Shown: one piece after another, positions 43,726 to 56,229 of the stretch | Position numbering within the stretch: the stretch's first letter is position 1 | Layout of the letters: the number at the start of each line of letters is the position of its first letter | DNA from: Gaertneriomyces semiglobifer | Taxonomy: Eukaryota; Chytridiomycota; Chytridiomycetes; Spizellomycetales; Spizellomycetaceae | Reading direction: 5' to 3' | NCBI GenBank assembly: GCA_025558075.1 | Contig: JAHLKF010000024.1 | Coordinates: forward strand, 124,001-188,000 | DNA: 64,000 nucleotides | Position numbers and translations under genes: made by a program | Notes under the pieces: model-generated | Database searches by the model: none | Seen by the model: the letters and a program-made list of their open reading frames with translations, nothing else | Told to the model about the DNA's origin: nothing

Positions 43726-45087
43726 CTACCAAATGGGTTCAGCTGGGTCCATAGGCGTTGCTTCAAAAAAGTCGGCCATGAGCCTCTCCTGATCCTCAGA
43801 CTGTTCCGTACGCGTGCCTCCGAATTTCGACTGCCCGAAATCGAGTACACGGAAGCCTCCAGTTTCCGAATACACAAAATTCGCCAACCGGGTATCGCCA
43901 TGCACAAGGCCCACCTGATGCAACAAACCGAGATACTCGAGGCAGCCAGATCTCAAAAACTTCACATTGACGAGGGTTCCGGCCACTAGTTTTTCTACTG
44001 ATGCTCCGCAATCTTCCAATACGATCATCCGCAACATGTTCCAAACACGGATGTATCCCAACAACCTTGGAATGACGCGACCCTGCAATGTCGCAAGTTG
44101 ACGATAGAGACCCACTTCCCTATCCATGTCCTCGGCGAGTCGTACATGCTTTGTCTCGTCAACAAGGTTGAGGATGACTTTGTTTCCGCAGTACAAGCCT
44201 TCGATTACTGCACCACTGGCACCCCGATCACGACCTTCGATAAATTCGACTGAGGACATATCAACGTCAATGAGAGTATACCCATCCGACGGAGATGATA
44301 CGCTGGCGATTGTCCGAGAAACCGCAGCTGACAAAGGTATAGACGGTACCGGGGAGGAGGAAGTGGGGGAAACATAAAACCCACTGTCGATGCACAAAAG
44401 TAGCATGGTAGTATAGGCCTCCAAAACGGTGAAAGGAGTGGATGTGTTGAAAGTGAAGGGCCCAGCAACTTGAAGACATCCCCCGTCATCGCAAACAGAC
44501 CGGCGAAGAAAATACGTCTCGTTGTAGGTTGTCAGCACACCATAGCGATGGTGATTAAAAGTCATATATCCATAGATCTGATTCACCGCGCGACGATATT
44601 TGGAACGTGCTCCAGACGTCCTGTAGGTCGCTGCAAGATCAGTGGTTCGAGGAAAAGCCCATGGTGTTTTGAATTCAATTGTTAGTAGAGGTTTGTCGGC
44701 TGATCCGCGGCTGAATATCCGGTCGGGGTCGCAAACGACATCACTGTTCCCTCCAATGTTACGCACAGCATAGCCGCTATAACCAAGAGCCGTCATAATG
44801 CGTCTCAACGCTTTGTGCAAAGTATAATCTGCAAAACCGTGAACATCTGTCTCTTGGGTCACTTCGACATCGTCCTGCGCAAGAGAGAGTGGTTCGAATG
44901 GAATGGCAGCCAAAGCGGGCCGGCGGTTCAAAACGGCGGCTGGAAACGAGGTCCACTCTTCGAACACATTAAGGTCAGTTCGAGGCCATGACGGAGTGGT
45001 GGTCGAGGTTCCCGTGTGGTTGCGTCCAACGGGGAGGGCCGGCAGAGTCGTGGTCTGAACATAGTCCAGCAGAGTGATACTGGACAT
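43726..45087 (-). CDS. PD-(D/E)XK nuclease-like plus protein-kinase-like fusion (CR/Crinkler-like effector family?)
   Basis: An intronless 453-residue protein starting at ATG 45087. The N-terminal half contains a restriction-endonuclease-like core: GNSDVVCDPD, then LLTIEFKTPWAF (E-x-K), then NQIYGYMTFNHHRYGVLTTYNETYFLRR (Q-x-x-x-Y helix). The C-terminal half resembles a protein kinase: SGAVIEGLYCGNKVILNLVD (Lys strand), MIVLEDCG (hinge), GLVHGDTRLANFV (catalytic loop with HGD instead of HRD) and VLDFGQSK (DFG). Nuclease-kinase combinations of this type occur in Crinkler/CR-type proteins of chytrids, oomycetes and arbuscular mycorrhizal fungi. No signal peptide or Crinkler header is visible, so secretion is uncertain. 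Neither activity is proven. Confidence 0.7.
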   Translation of the reverse strand: MSSITLLDYVQTTTLPALPVGRNHTGTSTTTPSWPRTDLNVFEEWTSFPAAVLNRRPALAAIPFEPLSLAQDDVEVTQETDVHGFADYTLHKALRRIMTALGYSGYAVRNIGGNSDVVCDPDRIFSRGSADKPLLTIEFKTPWAFPRTTDLAATYRTSGARSKYRRAVNQIYGYMTFNHHRYGVLTTYNETYFLRRSVCDDGGCLQVAGPFTFNTSTPFTVLEAYTTMLLLCIDSGFYVSPTSSSPVPSIPLSAAVSRTIASVSSPSDGYTLIDVDMSSVEFIEGRDRGASGAVIEGLYCGNKVILNLVDETKHVRLAEDMDREVGLYRQLATLQGRVIPRLLGYIRVWNMLRMIVLEDCGASVEKLVAGTLVNVKFLRSGCLEYLGLLHQVGLVHGDTRLANFVYSETGGFRVLDFGQSKFGGTRTEQSEDQERLMADFFEATPMDPAEPIW

Positions 45088-45580
45088 TGCTTGAAATGTC
45101 ACTGACAGGCTGTCAAAACCAAAGACTCGATAAGCGTATTGTCTGAACTCCAGGGACTATCCGGCCTCACCGTTCTTCTTGTTGTTTGCTGCCTTTCTTG
45201 CGTTTCCTCGTCGGTATGCCGGCTGCTTTGCTTTGGGGGAAGAGGGTGTGTTATTGAGTGTGCTAGCGCGCGAAGAGGGATTTATGTATGTGGGTCCGCC
45301 GTTTGCCTCGTCTGGCCACAAATTCTTGCCTCCCGCGGCGATGAGTCGTCGCCAAAAATACTCTTCCGCTTATTCAATAAGGTGACCAACGTTAACGGCC
45401 ACTGCAAGACTCGAAACTTGAAAGCCACTCAACGTGACTCAAGTGACTCAACGTCAGCTGATAGCCACATGACTGTCATGCAAGTACACGTGACACGCCA
45501 ACTGAATATCGATAACCAAAGTCGATAACCGCGTTGGAAGCGCTTGGTTTGGATTGGAATTCACAGAAGTGGCAAATGTA
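45088..45580. promoter_or_regulatory. Divergent intergenic region upstream of the nuclease-kinase and IML1 genes
   Basis: A 493-bp space with no clear TATA box. Nothing else is recognised. Confidence 0.4.
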
Positions 45581-48500
45581 ATGCAGGACACACTGCGGGG
45601 AGCATACGGTGCAGAAGGACAACAAGGGGCAGGCGGAAGGATGGCACCACTACCACCACGGCAGCCGCAACAGCAAGTTCTGCAACGGAGTTCAAGTGCC
45701 TCAACTGGCACAACGACGACGAGTGGTCCCACATCCACTTCATCACAGCAGCAGCAGCAGCAGCACGTGCGTGATAGGGAACGAGATGAGAAAAAGGACA
45801 TCAAGTACAATTTATGGGTCCATGATGATCGATTCTCCAAACGCGATTTGGTGCTCAACCCGGATGTTTTCAAGACCTTGAAAGTCGGCGACCTCGTCGA
45901 GATCTTTCATCCGGGCGGTGCACCTGCAGCTGCTGCGGTGTCTGGTGGAAGTGGTAGTGGTGGTGGTGGTGGTGGTGCTGGTGATGCCATGTTGAATAAG
46001 AGGAGAGACGCAGTGATATTACAGGTTGAAAATATGGAGGACTCTTTGGGTGGGGGCAAAACAAGTCTTCAGGTGTGTTAGGCCGTCCCCGTTTCGCGGA
46101 CTGGAACACATCCCGAAGATAAAGGGATACCTTTCGGGACCTCAACTAAAAGAGCAATCTTGAACACCCTGGCAGATCAGTATAGCACAGCATGTTGCCG
46201 CGTTATTCAATCTCCACGCACGAAAAGATGTCATTGTACGCAAGGTTCGTTGGCCCCTCCCTTCTCGTCATCTTTTGCATGTGTATCCCCTCTTCCTTCT
46301 TTTCTTCATCCAACACGAATCCAATAACGTGACACACAGTTTAAAAGGTTGACAAGGAATCCTTGGCTGCCGACTACATCGAACTCGCGTTTCGCGATCA
46401 GTATATTGGGCGAGGCGACATGTGGAAATTCAAAAACAAGTTGATGGGAACGTGTCTTTACAGAGGGAAGAAGATTGGCGCGGCCACGGGAAACGGCGCA
46501 GGTACTGGTGGTTTCTTCAGAGCCGTTGTGCGGAGCGTGGCTGTTGCGGGTAAAGAGGTGCGTTTTGTGTTCAGTTCAAAATGTGGACGACCTCATGAAA
46601 GAAATGACACTCACGACCTGCTTCTCATTCTGGAAAACTAGACATCGTGCGGATACATTGTCCCGGCCACTCGAGTCATTTTCCGCTCCGAAACTGCAAA
46701 GTACTTTATTTTCATTCAAATGTCAAAAGAAATGTGGGATTTCGACGAAGACGGAGAACTCTACTTTGAAAAATGCGTTCACGGGTTCTTACCAGAACTG
46801 TTCAGCAAATGGAAGACGACGGGTGTCAACCACGTTGTCAGTGTGGTTTTATTCGCCCGTATCTATTATGCGAATGAAAAGGACGACGACGATGACCGCG
46901 GTACACCCGACACCATCACCCCCAAAGTCGTCGGTGATGATGAAATACCCATTCTAACAGATTTCCGTGGCCGGCGATATAGAGATTTTTATAAAGTGAT
47001 TGCGGATTGGGAAACGCGGTCGGACTGGTCTACACTCCTTCCGACGCTCAAACGCTCGTTCTTGTCGTTCTTACCCAGTATCCTCCAACAACCTAACCCC
47101 TCAAACTCGGGTTCCACCATTTTGAGTGGGACGAACTCGTCTGCGTCCGAAGGCAATATATTGGAAGCCATCAATTTGGGCTTGATTCCGTTTGATCGAC
47201 ATTACATTGATCGGGATTTACTGCGGACGGGACTGAGTATTATCGTTGTGAGCCCGGGGACGGGGGTGTTTGAAGTCGGACGGGCACTGCTGAGACTCAC
47301 CGAGCGCCGTATGGTGGAAGTCGGTGTAGGAGCAGATTTGGTGTGCTTGAGTAAACGTCCGTTGAGCGTGGTGCCGCTGTTCGGGTTTCGAGGGGGAGGA
47401 GGCGGCGGCGGGGTGGGATCACATACCCGTGGAGGAGGAGGAGTGTCAGGTGGGACGGCGTCACCGACAAGCTGGACGATCAGGGAACGGGAACAGAGTG
47501 GAGCGAGTACGATCACGTCAGAGGATCCCGGTCGATGGCGGGATCGTGCCGTTTCTGTAAATATGCCCCCGAACTCGGGGTCAACGACAGGAGGAGGGGG
47601 TGTGATGGACCGGCGATATGAGATTTGGGATCCTTTGTATTCGGATGATCCCGTGGCAGGGAATAGTGATGCGCAGTATGGGGAAAGTGAGGGGGAGCTG
47701 TTTTATACGGTACCGAGTTGGGTGATGCCGTCGTACTGGTGTCGTGAAGAAAATAGGGGTGGATGTGAGACGGGCGGTGGTGCGGGGTTCGTCCCACGAT
47801 GCAAGATGTATGAGGTGCAAATGATGGGTGTGATGGAAATGATTGGGGAAAAAGTGGTGATGCCGTATATGGAAGACGCGTTTCCTGGTGAGGGCATGAG
47901 CATGGGCGACATTACTACCGTCGTACCGCATCCTGACACCAAAGAAGCGTCCAATGGAAGGCTGGAACAGCGGGGAAATACTCAAGTTAAAGAATCGGGC
48001 GTGCGATTCAAAATTGGAGGCGACGATGAGGAGGAAGCGTCCCCCGTTGGACACCATCCCAACTCGTCATCGACAGAGGGGAAACTGGTCCTGCATTCCC
48101 GTGATATGGACCGCTACGACGATCTTGTTTTCATGCCGCAAACCCTTCCCATTTCAATGCGAACGCCATTGAGTGCGAGAACGAGAAGCAACTCTGCGGT
48201 GGGACCCTTGTCCGATTACGTGGTCGACAGTCAGAACATGTACCCTCAGGGAAAACCCAGTCGGACAGGGAGTCGGATGAATATGAATGTCCGCGGTGAT
48301 GAATTGAGAGGAGCAAGTGTGAGCCCTGATTTCGTGATGATGAATCTCAATCTGAGGCGTACGAATACCTCCATGTCTGTTGTTGACGCGATGGGTGGGA
48401 GGAGTGAAGGCGGGGGGTATGCTTACAGTTCTGGGTATCCTGAATGGGACTGTGATAGTTTGAGTGGGGAGGACCGTGTGGCGGTGATGAAAGCCCGAGC

Positions 48501-51500
48501 GCGGATTGAGTATTTCCGGAACATGAATTCTGCGACGACCTCTGGGTATGGTGGGGCAGCGTCCCTTGCGCTCGCCAATCTGTTTATGGAAAAGGGTGCG
48601 AGCGCGGCTGGGAGTGGTGGGACTACCGGGGCGGGTGGAAGTGGGAGAAGTCAGTATCAGTTGAGACACTCGCAGCACCCACCCCTTCCGAATCCGTTGA
48701 GCACTGTGCCGAGCTTTGATACCACCGATAGTGCAAGCGACATTGAGAGATTGAATGAAGTGAGCCATATTTCGAATGTCACGACCACTGGTACCTCGGG
48801 ATTGACGGGGAGCACGGATACATATACCGACGATACGTTTGGGCGGATATCCAGTACGTCTTCCTTGGGACCCATACATATACGGCGTACAAACCCGTCG
48901 TACGGATTGACGACGGGAAGTGGGAGTTACAAGGGGCCCTCGCCATTAAGGGAATTCGAGCTGTTAAAGTATACCAAACCGAGTCCAGGCAAGACGGGTA
49001 CAGGGCGGTACGGAAGTGGGACGGGGATAAGCGGTGGAAGTGGTGGGGGTGGTGGTGGTGGTGCACCCATGGTGATTCGTCCGAATATCATCAACCCGTT
49101 CAATCCGGCGCGGAACACGTACTACAAGACCCCACATAATGTACGATGGCGCCACGTGTTCACCAACCCGTCTCCATCGGGGATGCCGGTTGGAAACCCA
49201 CATCTCACGGCGGCGATGAACACCAACATCCTTGGGTCTGTGGCGATGGTGGAATGGAAGAGTTTGTGTACACCTGCGTGTCTCCCGTTGACGACGGACT
49301 ATTTTCCGAGCGAGCAGGAGTTGGGGGAGGAGTACCAGGAGTATACGTATACCGTGAGTTTGGCGGATACCGGTGCCGGTGGGGATTTGAAGGCAGGGGT
49401 GGAGAGTTTGCTTGTGGCGTTGGTGGGACAGAGGTTGATGCAGGGGTTCCAGTTAGTGAGGGAGACGACGACGGAGAGGGACGTGGGAGTGGCCGTATCG
49501 GGGCAAAGGTTGGGGAAAGAAAAGGGAAATAAACGGTTGATTGGGGGGTTTGATAATAGACGGGAAGTGGGGAGTAGTCGAACGGGGAGTGTCAGTAGTG
49601 TGGGGGTACCCAGTCCCGCTACCCAACGGAAACTGGGGGGACTGTTGGTCGCTGAACCCAGCAGTATGAGCATCACAGAGAAAGACGAACGGGAGGAGTT
49701 TACCGACATTCTAACATCGACGCCGTACTATCTCAGTTTGGGAGATCATGTGCATAAACTGTTTTATGACTCGTCTGGACATAATGTGGAGATCAAACGG
49801 TACGTTCGGAAAACGACACACTCTACAGCTCCGATCCCGTATTCCTTTGGGGTGTGGCCCAAACTGAACCCGTCTCAATCCGCGATCCCGCATTACATAC
49901 CCAAGACGCTGAGCTTTGCCTACCCACCTGTGGGAGCGTATAACTGGAACTATTTGGACCACTTGATGAGTGGGTATCAAGATGATGTTGGGGAGATGAC
50001 TGAGAACCTCAAGTTTTGGCGGGCGCGGTTTTTGGTTGTGCCGGGGGAAAAGGTCACGGAGGGCGTGCGGAGTTGGGTGTTGGGTGATCGGGAGAGAGAA
50101 CGACATGCTGAGTTGGATGATGAGGAAGTGAGGTTAGTGGGGTTTGAACGGTTTTTGGAGTGTGTGGAGCGCATGAGATGGGCTGGGGAAGAAGAAGGTG
50201 TGGTAGGAGATGTTCCCAGTGGTAATGGTGGTGGGGTCGGGCGAGGCGGGAAGACGGGGAAACGCAAAGGCGGAGGTAGAAAGTTGGAAGTGACCATGAC
50301 GACATTGACGCCCGCCAAGTATATCAAGGAAGAGTTTTTGAAGAGTGGTGCGTCTGGTGATTCAGATACGGCAGCGGGGTTGGTGTTACATCCTGCGACA
50401 TCTACACCTTCTGCATCTGTATCAGCATCCGCGGCGGCAACGGCAGCGACAGCTCGTCGGGGATCAGTTACATCACCTATGCACGCGTTGTCTTCTGTTA
50501 CGTTGACTCGATCGACTCTGTTGGATACCATCATGTCCACACTCCAACTCCCACCGCCTCACGGTGTTCCGATCTGTGACCGACGCTGGCATTTCAGGTT
50601 ATACCCCCAAGTTTTTATTGGGTCCGACTGTGTTGATTGGATATTGAGAATGTTTAGTGATGTGGAGACGCGCGAGGAGGCGTTGGAAGTGGGACGCAGC
50701 TGGATGGGAGAGGGTGCCGTGGAACATGTCAGTGGTCGTCACGGGTTTTTGGACGGATACTACTTTTACAAAGTGGGGAAAACCTATCGAGTCCGACATG
50801 ATAAAGCAAGAGACCGGGAAAAAGAGAAAGAGAAAGCAAAATTGGGAAAAGACAAGGAAAAGGAGAAGGGAGGGTTGGTGCATGGTCATCATCACCAACA
50901 ACGACACCCGGATGCGAAAGTGGAACGTACGCATTCGGCGCCTGCTAGGTTACATAAACCGGCAGAGTCGTCGTCGTCGTTGTTGCTTCAGCATCCGGGG
51001 AGTAGTGCAAGTAGTAACAGTGGGAACGGTCACGCTGGTCATGGTGGTGGTGGCATGGTAGCATCATCATCATCCTCCTCCCCACAAGACCCCTTCCCAC
51101 TCACCAAACGCACCACCCTCATTCTCTCCCACTCACCCCACTTACCCCGACAAACCGCCATCCTGCACTACGACACACTCCACAACCCGTCGACGTGTTG
51201 GAAGTTCCGGTTGGAGTGGTTGGTGTGCAGTCCACGATTGGTGGAGGAGATGATCAGTGCGTGGGGGAGGGTTGCGGAGAAGTGTGGGTTTCGGATGGTG
51301 GAAGCCGGGACGGAGGAGAATGATTGGATGGGTGCGAAAAGGCCTTTTGAAGGTGGGGTGTGGATTCATTGTGCTGTTGGGCCGTGGGAAAGTGGTGTGG
51401 CCGACGACGATGGCGAAGGCCGTGGTGTGACTCACGACGACGACGAAAGTCGTGGGGGTGGTGGAGAAGAGAACGAGAGTTTACGAGGAATGGCCCACAC

Positions 51501-52800
51501 TTTCGGGTCTTCAACCAGTAGCGTTGCCTCGGATCCCCCTATGGTGTTAGGTGGTGCAAGTAGTCCTCTTTCAACACATCCCACGAGTCCGGCTCTAACA
51601 AGCACGAGTCTACCTACCACGGGGTCACTCTCCTTACCCACCATCGACCACCCCTCCACCAGTCTGCACAACCTCACCCATCATCCTTACAATCAAACTC
51701 AATTGCCACACACAGTGGAATCTCTCGAACCCTTCTACCGCGCCCTCCTGACAAAGTTTGGGTTCGTGCTGGATACGGAAGCGGACAGTGCGTTTCCAAA
51801 GGGGAGTGTGGCCTGGAGTTATGAGAAGCGGTGGGGAGAGTGGAAGAGGGAGCAGTGGGTGTGGCGGAATGGGGCGGCGTTTGTGCAGGTGGTTGTACGT
51901 GATGTACAATCTGCAGGCGCGAGCATTAACGCAAACGCAAACGTAAATGCAAACATAAACACAAACACGAACTCAAACACGAACGCAAATACGAATGCAA
52001 ACATGAACACAAATACGAGCGCAAATACGAATACGAAAGCAAATACGAGTGTGAATGTGAATGCAAACACGAATGTGAATTTGAATGTACCTACACCGTT
52101 GGAGAGTAGCAAGTCAGTGACACATCTCGATTTGGAAGATCACCACGACACACCACCCATCTCCGCTTCCGGGGATACCACCACTCCTCTCACCACACTC
52201 GACGCAACACACTCAACACACTCAATGCACTCAATACACTCGACGTCGTCCTCACTTCCACACATCACCACGCACACTTCCAAACTCGATTCAAAAAACC
52301 CCCTCGATAACAACACCACCACCACCACCGAGACAGACACACTCAAATCCACCACAGACACAGACACACTCAAATCCACCCACTCCCTATTCTCCTCCTT
52401 CTCCTCCCCCCCACCAGCTATCAGACAAGAATGTCCATTCGCATTCTACTATACACCCAACAGACTCCACCTCACCTCCCTCACTTCCAAAACCTTTACG
52501 ACGGCATCTATGACCGCCACAGCCGTGATGAGTGAAGAAGCCGCTCTGCGTCGTGACATGAAACTGTTTTGTGGTGATGTTCATTCTCTGAGTGGGTTTT
52601 GGAGGGGTGTGAGAAGTGAGTTACGTAGAAAGGCAGAAAGTGTGATGAATATGAGAGAAAGTGTGATGAATGTGAGAGAGAATGTGAGAGTGGGAGATGT
52701 GCCGGATGTGGTGTTGAGACCGACGGTGGTGGATGTGTATGAGGGTGGAGCTGGCAAACGGGAGTTTAGAGCGGGTGTGACTGTCGAGAAAGATTCATGA
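45581..52800 (+). CDS. IML1: IML1/DEPDC5, GATOR1 (SEACIT) subunit
   Basis: Exons 45581-46072, 46191-46244, 46348-46557 and 46642-52800 give 2304 residues. The N-terminal domain shows [116 protein letters not shown] and GVGADLVCLSKRPLSVVPLF, all diagnostic of Iml1/DEPDC5. A DEP domain lies near residues 1550-1640 (RRWHFRLYPQVFIGSDCVDWILRM, GFLDGYYFYK). With NPR2/NPR3 it forms the GTPase activator for Gtr1/RagA that inhibits TORC1 when amino acids are low. The protein is longer than the ~1600-residue norm because of low-complexity inserts, including poly-Gly and an Asn/Thr/Ala run near residue 2010. The last exon is 6.16 kb without an intron. Confidence 0.93.
51928..52090 (+). repeat. Hexanucleotide-like array encoding an Asn-X dipeptide run in IML1
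   Basis: Repeats of aayacr (aacacg, aatgca, aacgca) encode about 50 residues of alternating Asn with Ala, Thr, Val, Ile, Met or Ser. The alternation shows slippage expansion of a 6-bp unit followed by point change, kept in frame. Confidence 0.85.
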
Positions 52801-52922
52801 GAAAAAGACGCTTTTTTTTTTGGGATGTGTGTATTATTGGGTTTCTAACACGTTATCATTTGTGTGATTATATATACGACATATATAGATGTACTGTAAA
52901 AGAGGGGGTGCACACCACTTTT

Positions 52923-54005
52923 TTATTGGATGATACGTAGAACGGGGGTTTCTTCTCTCCCGGTGTACAGTCCCCTCACGACTTTTTTCAAAGCGTCCAC
53001 ACTGACGGTTTTCAAGCTGCCGCTTCTCGAACACGTTGGGGAGTAACACAACGCGCCATTTCGACACGTTGGCGAATAACACCTCAACGCAGCACCAGTA
53101 TCAGAAGCAGAGGAATGTAAGAGGGTAGTTGGAGAAACAGCAAGGTTCCCAACAGCCCGGACTTCTCCCTTGACCCAATCCACTACCCCGACCACCCCAT
53201 CTCCCGTGTCCCTTATCAAACTGGGGAGACCAGTGGCTTCAAGAGCAGGTACAGCAACATCTTTAGCTTTATGTGTGACGTCAATGGCTTTTTGGGACAT
53301 TTGGGAGACTTTATGACGCATGGCTTGGGCGGTGTCAGAGGAGAGACGGTAAGCGAGGGGAACGAGGTCGAGGAGACCCGAGGTGTTGAGGAGGGTTGTG
53401 GTTGTGGTTGAGAGTGTGCCGAGGGTTGAGCGTGTGGAGTTGTAGAGGGAGGTGAGGAGGGGGTGGGTTGGGAGGGTGGAGAGGAGGAGGGAGGGGAGGT
53501 GGTGGTGTTCTGTGTGTCGGACTATTTTTAAAGGTTGCGCTTTTGATGATGTTGAGATGGTGGTATTGGTGGTGTTGTTGTTGTTGTTATCCGAGTCTTG
53601 GAATTCGAGTTGGAGGTCGTGGTGTTGACGAATGGTGATTGTCCAGACTCCCCCGAGGGCTTTGGGTTTCATGGATTGGATGATTTCGACGGTGACGATG
53701 AGGGTGTCTGGGTTGAACTCGACACTGCGGAGGTCGACGGTGATGTCCGTGCAGCTGTTGGAGAGACCGGCATAGCTCTGGATAATCTGGGATCGGTTGT
53801 GGAGGACCTATCATTGATTATAAAAAATGAGGATCGGTTTGTGTAACATGATCATGATGAGAGTTGGACTTACAATGTAGGGATTTTGATATGTGGCGTC
53901 GGGAAAGTAGGCTTTGAGGATGGTTTGCTGTTGGATGATGGTGTCCCTGTTCAAGAGGCCTTTGAATAGGGCGTGAATGTTTTGTTGGAGGTGAGGGATG
54001 TCCAT
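52923..54005 (-). CDS. NTF2-like protein with C-terminal CYSPTC motifs
   Basis: Exons 54005-53874 and 53807-52923 (66-nt intron) give 338 residues. The first ~130 residues look like an NTF2/SnoaL-like fold: helical start with AYFPDATYQNPYI|VLHNRSQIIQSYAGL, then strands (SVEFNPDTLIVTVEIIQ, GVWTITIRQHH). A poly-Asn/Thr insert follows. The central part (residues 180-270) is amphipathic and helix-rich (VSQMSQKAIDVTHKAKDVAVPALEATG), which may bind lipid or membrane. Near the end are two CYSPTC motifs (CYSPTCRNGALCYSPTC), a short Cys motif I recall from some fungal signalling proteins such as Rom-type RhoGEFs. Function is unknown. Confidence 0.65.
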
Positions 54006-56036
54006 TTGCTTTGTTTGTTTTGTTTTTGTGAGGTGATATGACATACACAAACGGTTCGTTGTTGCTTGTTCGTGTTTTTGAACATTTTAACACTCGAATT
54101 GACACAGTTGACATTTATTAAAGTTTACTCTTTTGCATTTATGCAATCATTCAAAGGTGTGTTGGTGGTATTAATAGTAGATCTAGATGAATGGCAGGTC
54201 AATTGGTTGGTTGGTTCTTATGTGCAGTAGTTGTGCGAATGGTGGTGGTGCATGTATGCACGCACATAGAGTAGTAAGCGTGCATGTGCAGCACATGCAT
54301 ACGCAAGATCACCACAGGTATGTGGATGCGTTGCTTGGAGTGTTGCTGGTAGAGGATGAATTTGAATTTGAACATCGACATGGGACACAATGCATATAAC
54401 ATCGGGCAATGGCAATCCGCCAGATCCAGACAAGATCAAGAAGAAGATCACCTCGAAGAAAGCTCATGGATCGGACGAAGAACAAGAAAGGTGCATGCAT
54501 GTTCCTGGCAAAAAGGCTCATCCGTTACCAAACCAGCGCTCCTCCAAGATTAAAATCAAGAGTACCGTCCTGTTCATGTGGATGGCGTCCTTTCCGCTGC
54601 ATGTAGCGACGAAATTGATAAGTAAATCACATGACAAATCATATGATACTCATGTGCTGTAACATGACAATAAAGCCCGCGGAGATGAATACGTCATAGC
54701 ATCAAGGTAATGCCCGGTTGACCCAAGGGAGTCAGTCAGTCAGATGAAACAAGGAGGCAAGCTCCAGTGGGGTGAACACAGAGTGTATGAACCATGACGT
54801 CAGGGACACATGCATGGCGGCGACGAAACATGACTGTGCCAAGCGGCGCGCGTTTTAGAATTGAGCGAATTGGGGGGTTGTTGACACGGAGTGATGGGGG
54901 TTGTGTGTGTCGTGTTGCTTGTTCGTTTGTCAGTGCTTTCAATTCATTAATTGAAGATCAATTATCAAGATGAATTTGAAGATGAAAGCGAAGGCCCACT
55001 TGTTAATGTTATGATACTATGCCTTAACGTTACTATGCATATGAGGGGGCATTTCCTTAGTTGTTGATAACTGGGAGTGTTATTAGAGCTTAATTAATTT
55101 AAGACTGAAAGTATTAAGTATTGGGTGCCCAGTAGTTCCTCATGTGAGACTGACTCATTCCAGAAGAACAACGCGTTTAGTTGGCCGGCGCCCCCCAGTT
55201 CATTACAAGACGCTTCGCCACCACTCTTGAGAGAACATACATACATAGAACATACATACATCTTGATCCACTACGTAGGAAACTTGGTAACTCGCAAAAA
55301 GAACAACTGCCACCACCACCACTCACCACCTTCAAAGAGCAGTAAAAAGAAAGGGGTGTGTGTGTGTGAGGCCACACTAACAAAGAAGAGCCCTTGCGTT
55401 GCTCGGAGAAAGAAGGACCGACCCGAATCGCGAATGCCAATGCAACGCGGCGGGGGTTTGTGAATTGGGGAACTTGAAAACAGGAGTTGAGAAGCGAAAG
55501 AAAGGGGGGGGGAAGGGGAATAATAACCTTATAGTTACTTATATACTAGTAGTATACTCAGTTAACAACACTGACATCACATCCATCAACCAACAATTCA
55601 ACTCTACTTGCGAATTATCTCGGGCTTCTTTCATTTGGCCGCTGCGTGTGTGTGTGTGTGTACAACCCCCCCCCCCCCCCCCCCCCCTCTCTCTCCACAC
55701 ACTGCTACTACGACTACTACTACTACTTGCTACTCCGTCCATCCCCCCCCCCCCCCCCCCCCCACCGCCCAGGCCCGCCAGTCCCGCTCGGAGAAGCACA
55801 TAGCGCATATACAAAGGCCGACTCGCTTTCCTCGTCCGTCGTCGCTCCCCCGGCTGTTTGCCTCGTACTGCCAGCACTTGTACTGTGTACTAGTACTGCA
55901 TTGTGCACTTTGTGCACTCACACAACACCTCACCTTCCACCACACCACAACACCACAGCTCACAGCAGACGCACAGCTCACAAGTCTCCGCAACGCACAA
56001 CACCACATAGAATTATAGAATTCCTCAGGATACCAC
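54006..56036. other. Long divergent intergenic region with microsatellites and two poly-C tracts
   Basis: About 2 kb between NTF2-like and NoxR genes with no supported gene. It includes a (GT)n run at about 55646-55661, a 22-base poly-C at 55666-55687, a (CT)n stretch, a (CTA)n-type stretch and a 21-base poly-C at 55743-55763. Confidence 0.55.
55666..55763 (+). repeat. Two long poly-C tracts (22 and 21 nt) 55 bp apart
   Basis: Uninterrupted C runs at 55666-55687 and 55743-55763 lie 274-371 bp upstream of the NoxR start. Homopolymer length is prone to sequencing error, so the exact counts are provisional. Confidence 0.85.
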
Positions 56037-56191
56037 ATGACATCAAAAGAGGAACTGCTCTCATGGGCAAATGGGATAGAAGCCTATCGGCAAGGGGACT
56101 TTGACACCGCCTTGGACTGCTTTCAGGTATGTGGTGTTTTTGTACAAGAGTCAGTTGGACCCCCTTAGCCAGGATATGTATACTGAAACTC

Positions 56192-56229
<38 letters not shown>

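Noticed and set aside
47202..51677. Several minus-strand ORFs of 60-240 codons inside IML1
   Set aside because: They are shadows of the GC-rich, low-complexity coding strand and have Pro/His/Arg-biased composition without domains.
55539..56104. Pro-, Gly- or His-rich ORFs around the poly-C tracts
   Set aside because: Their open frames come from homopolymers and microsatellites; none shows a domain or splice logic.
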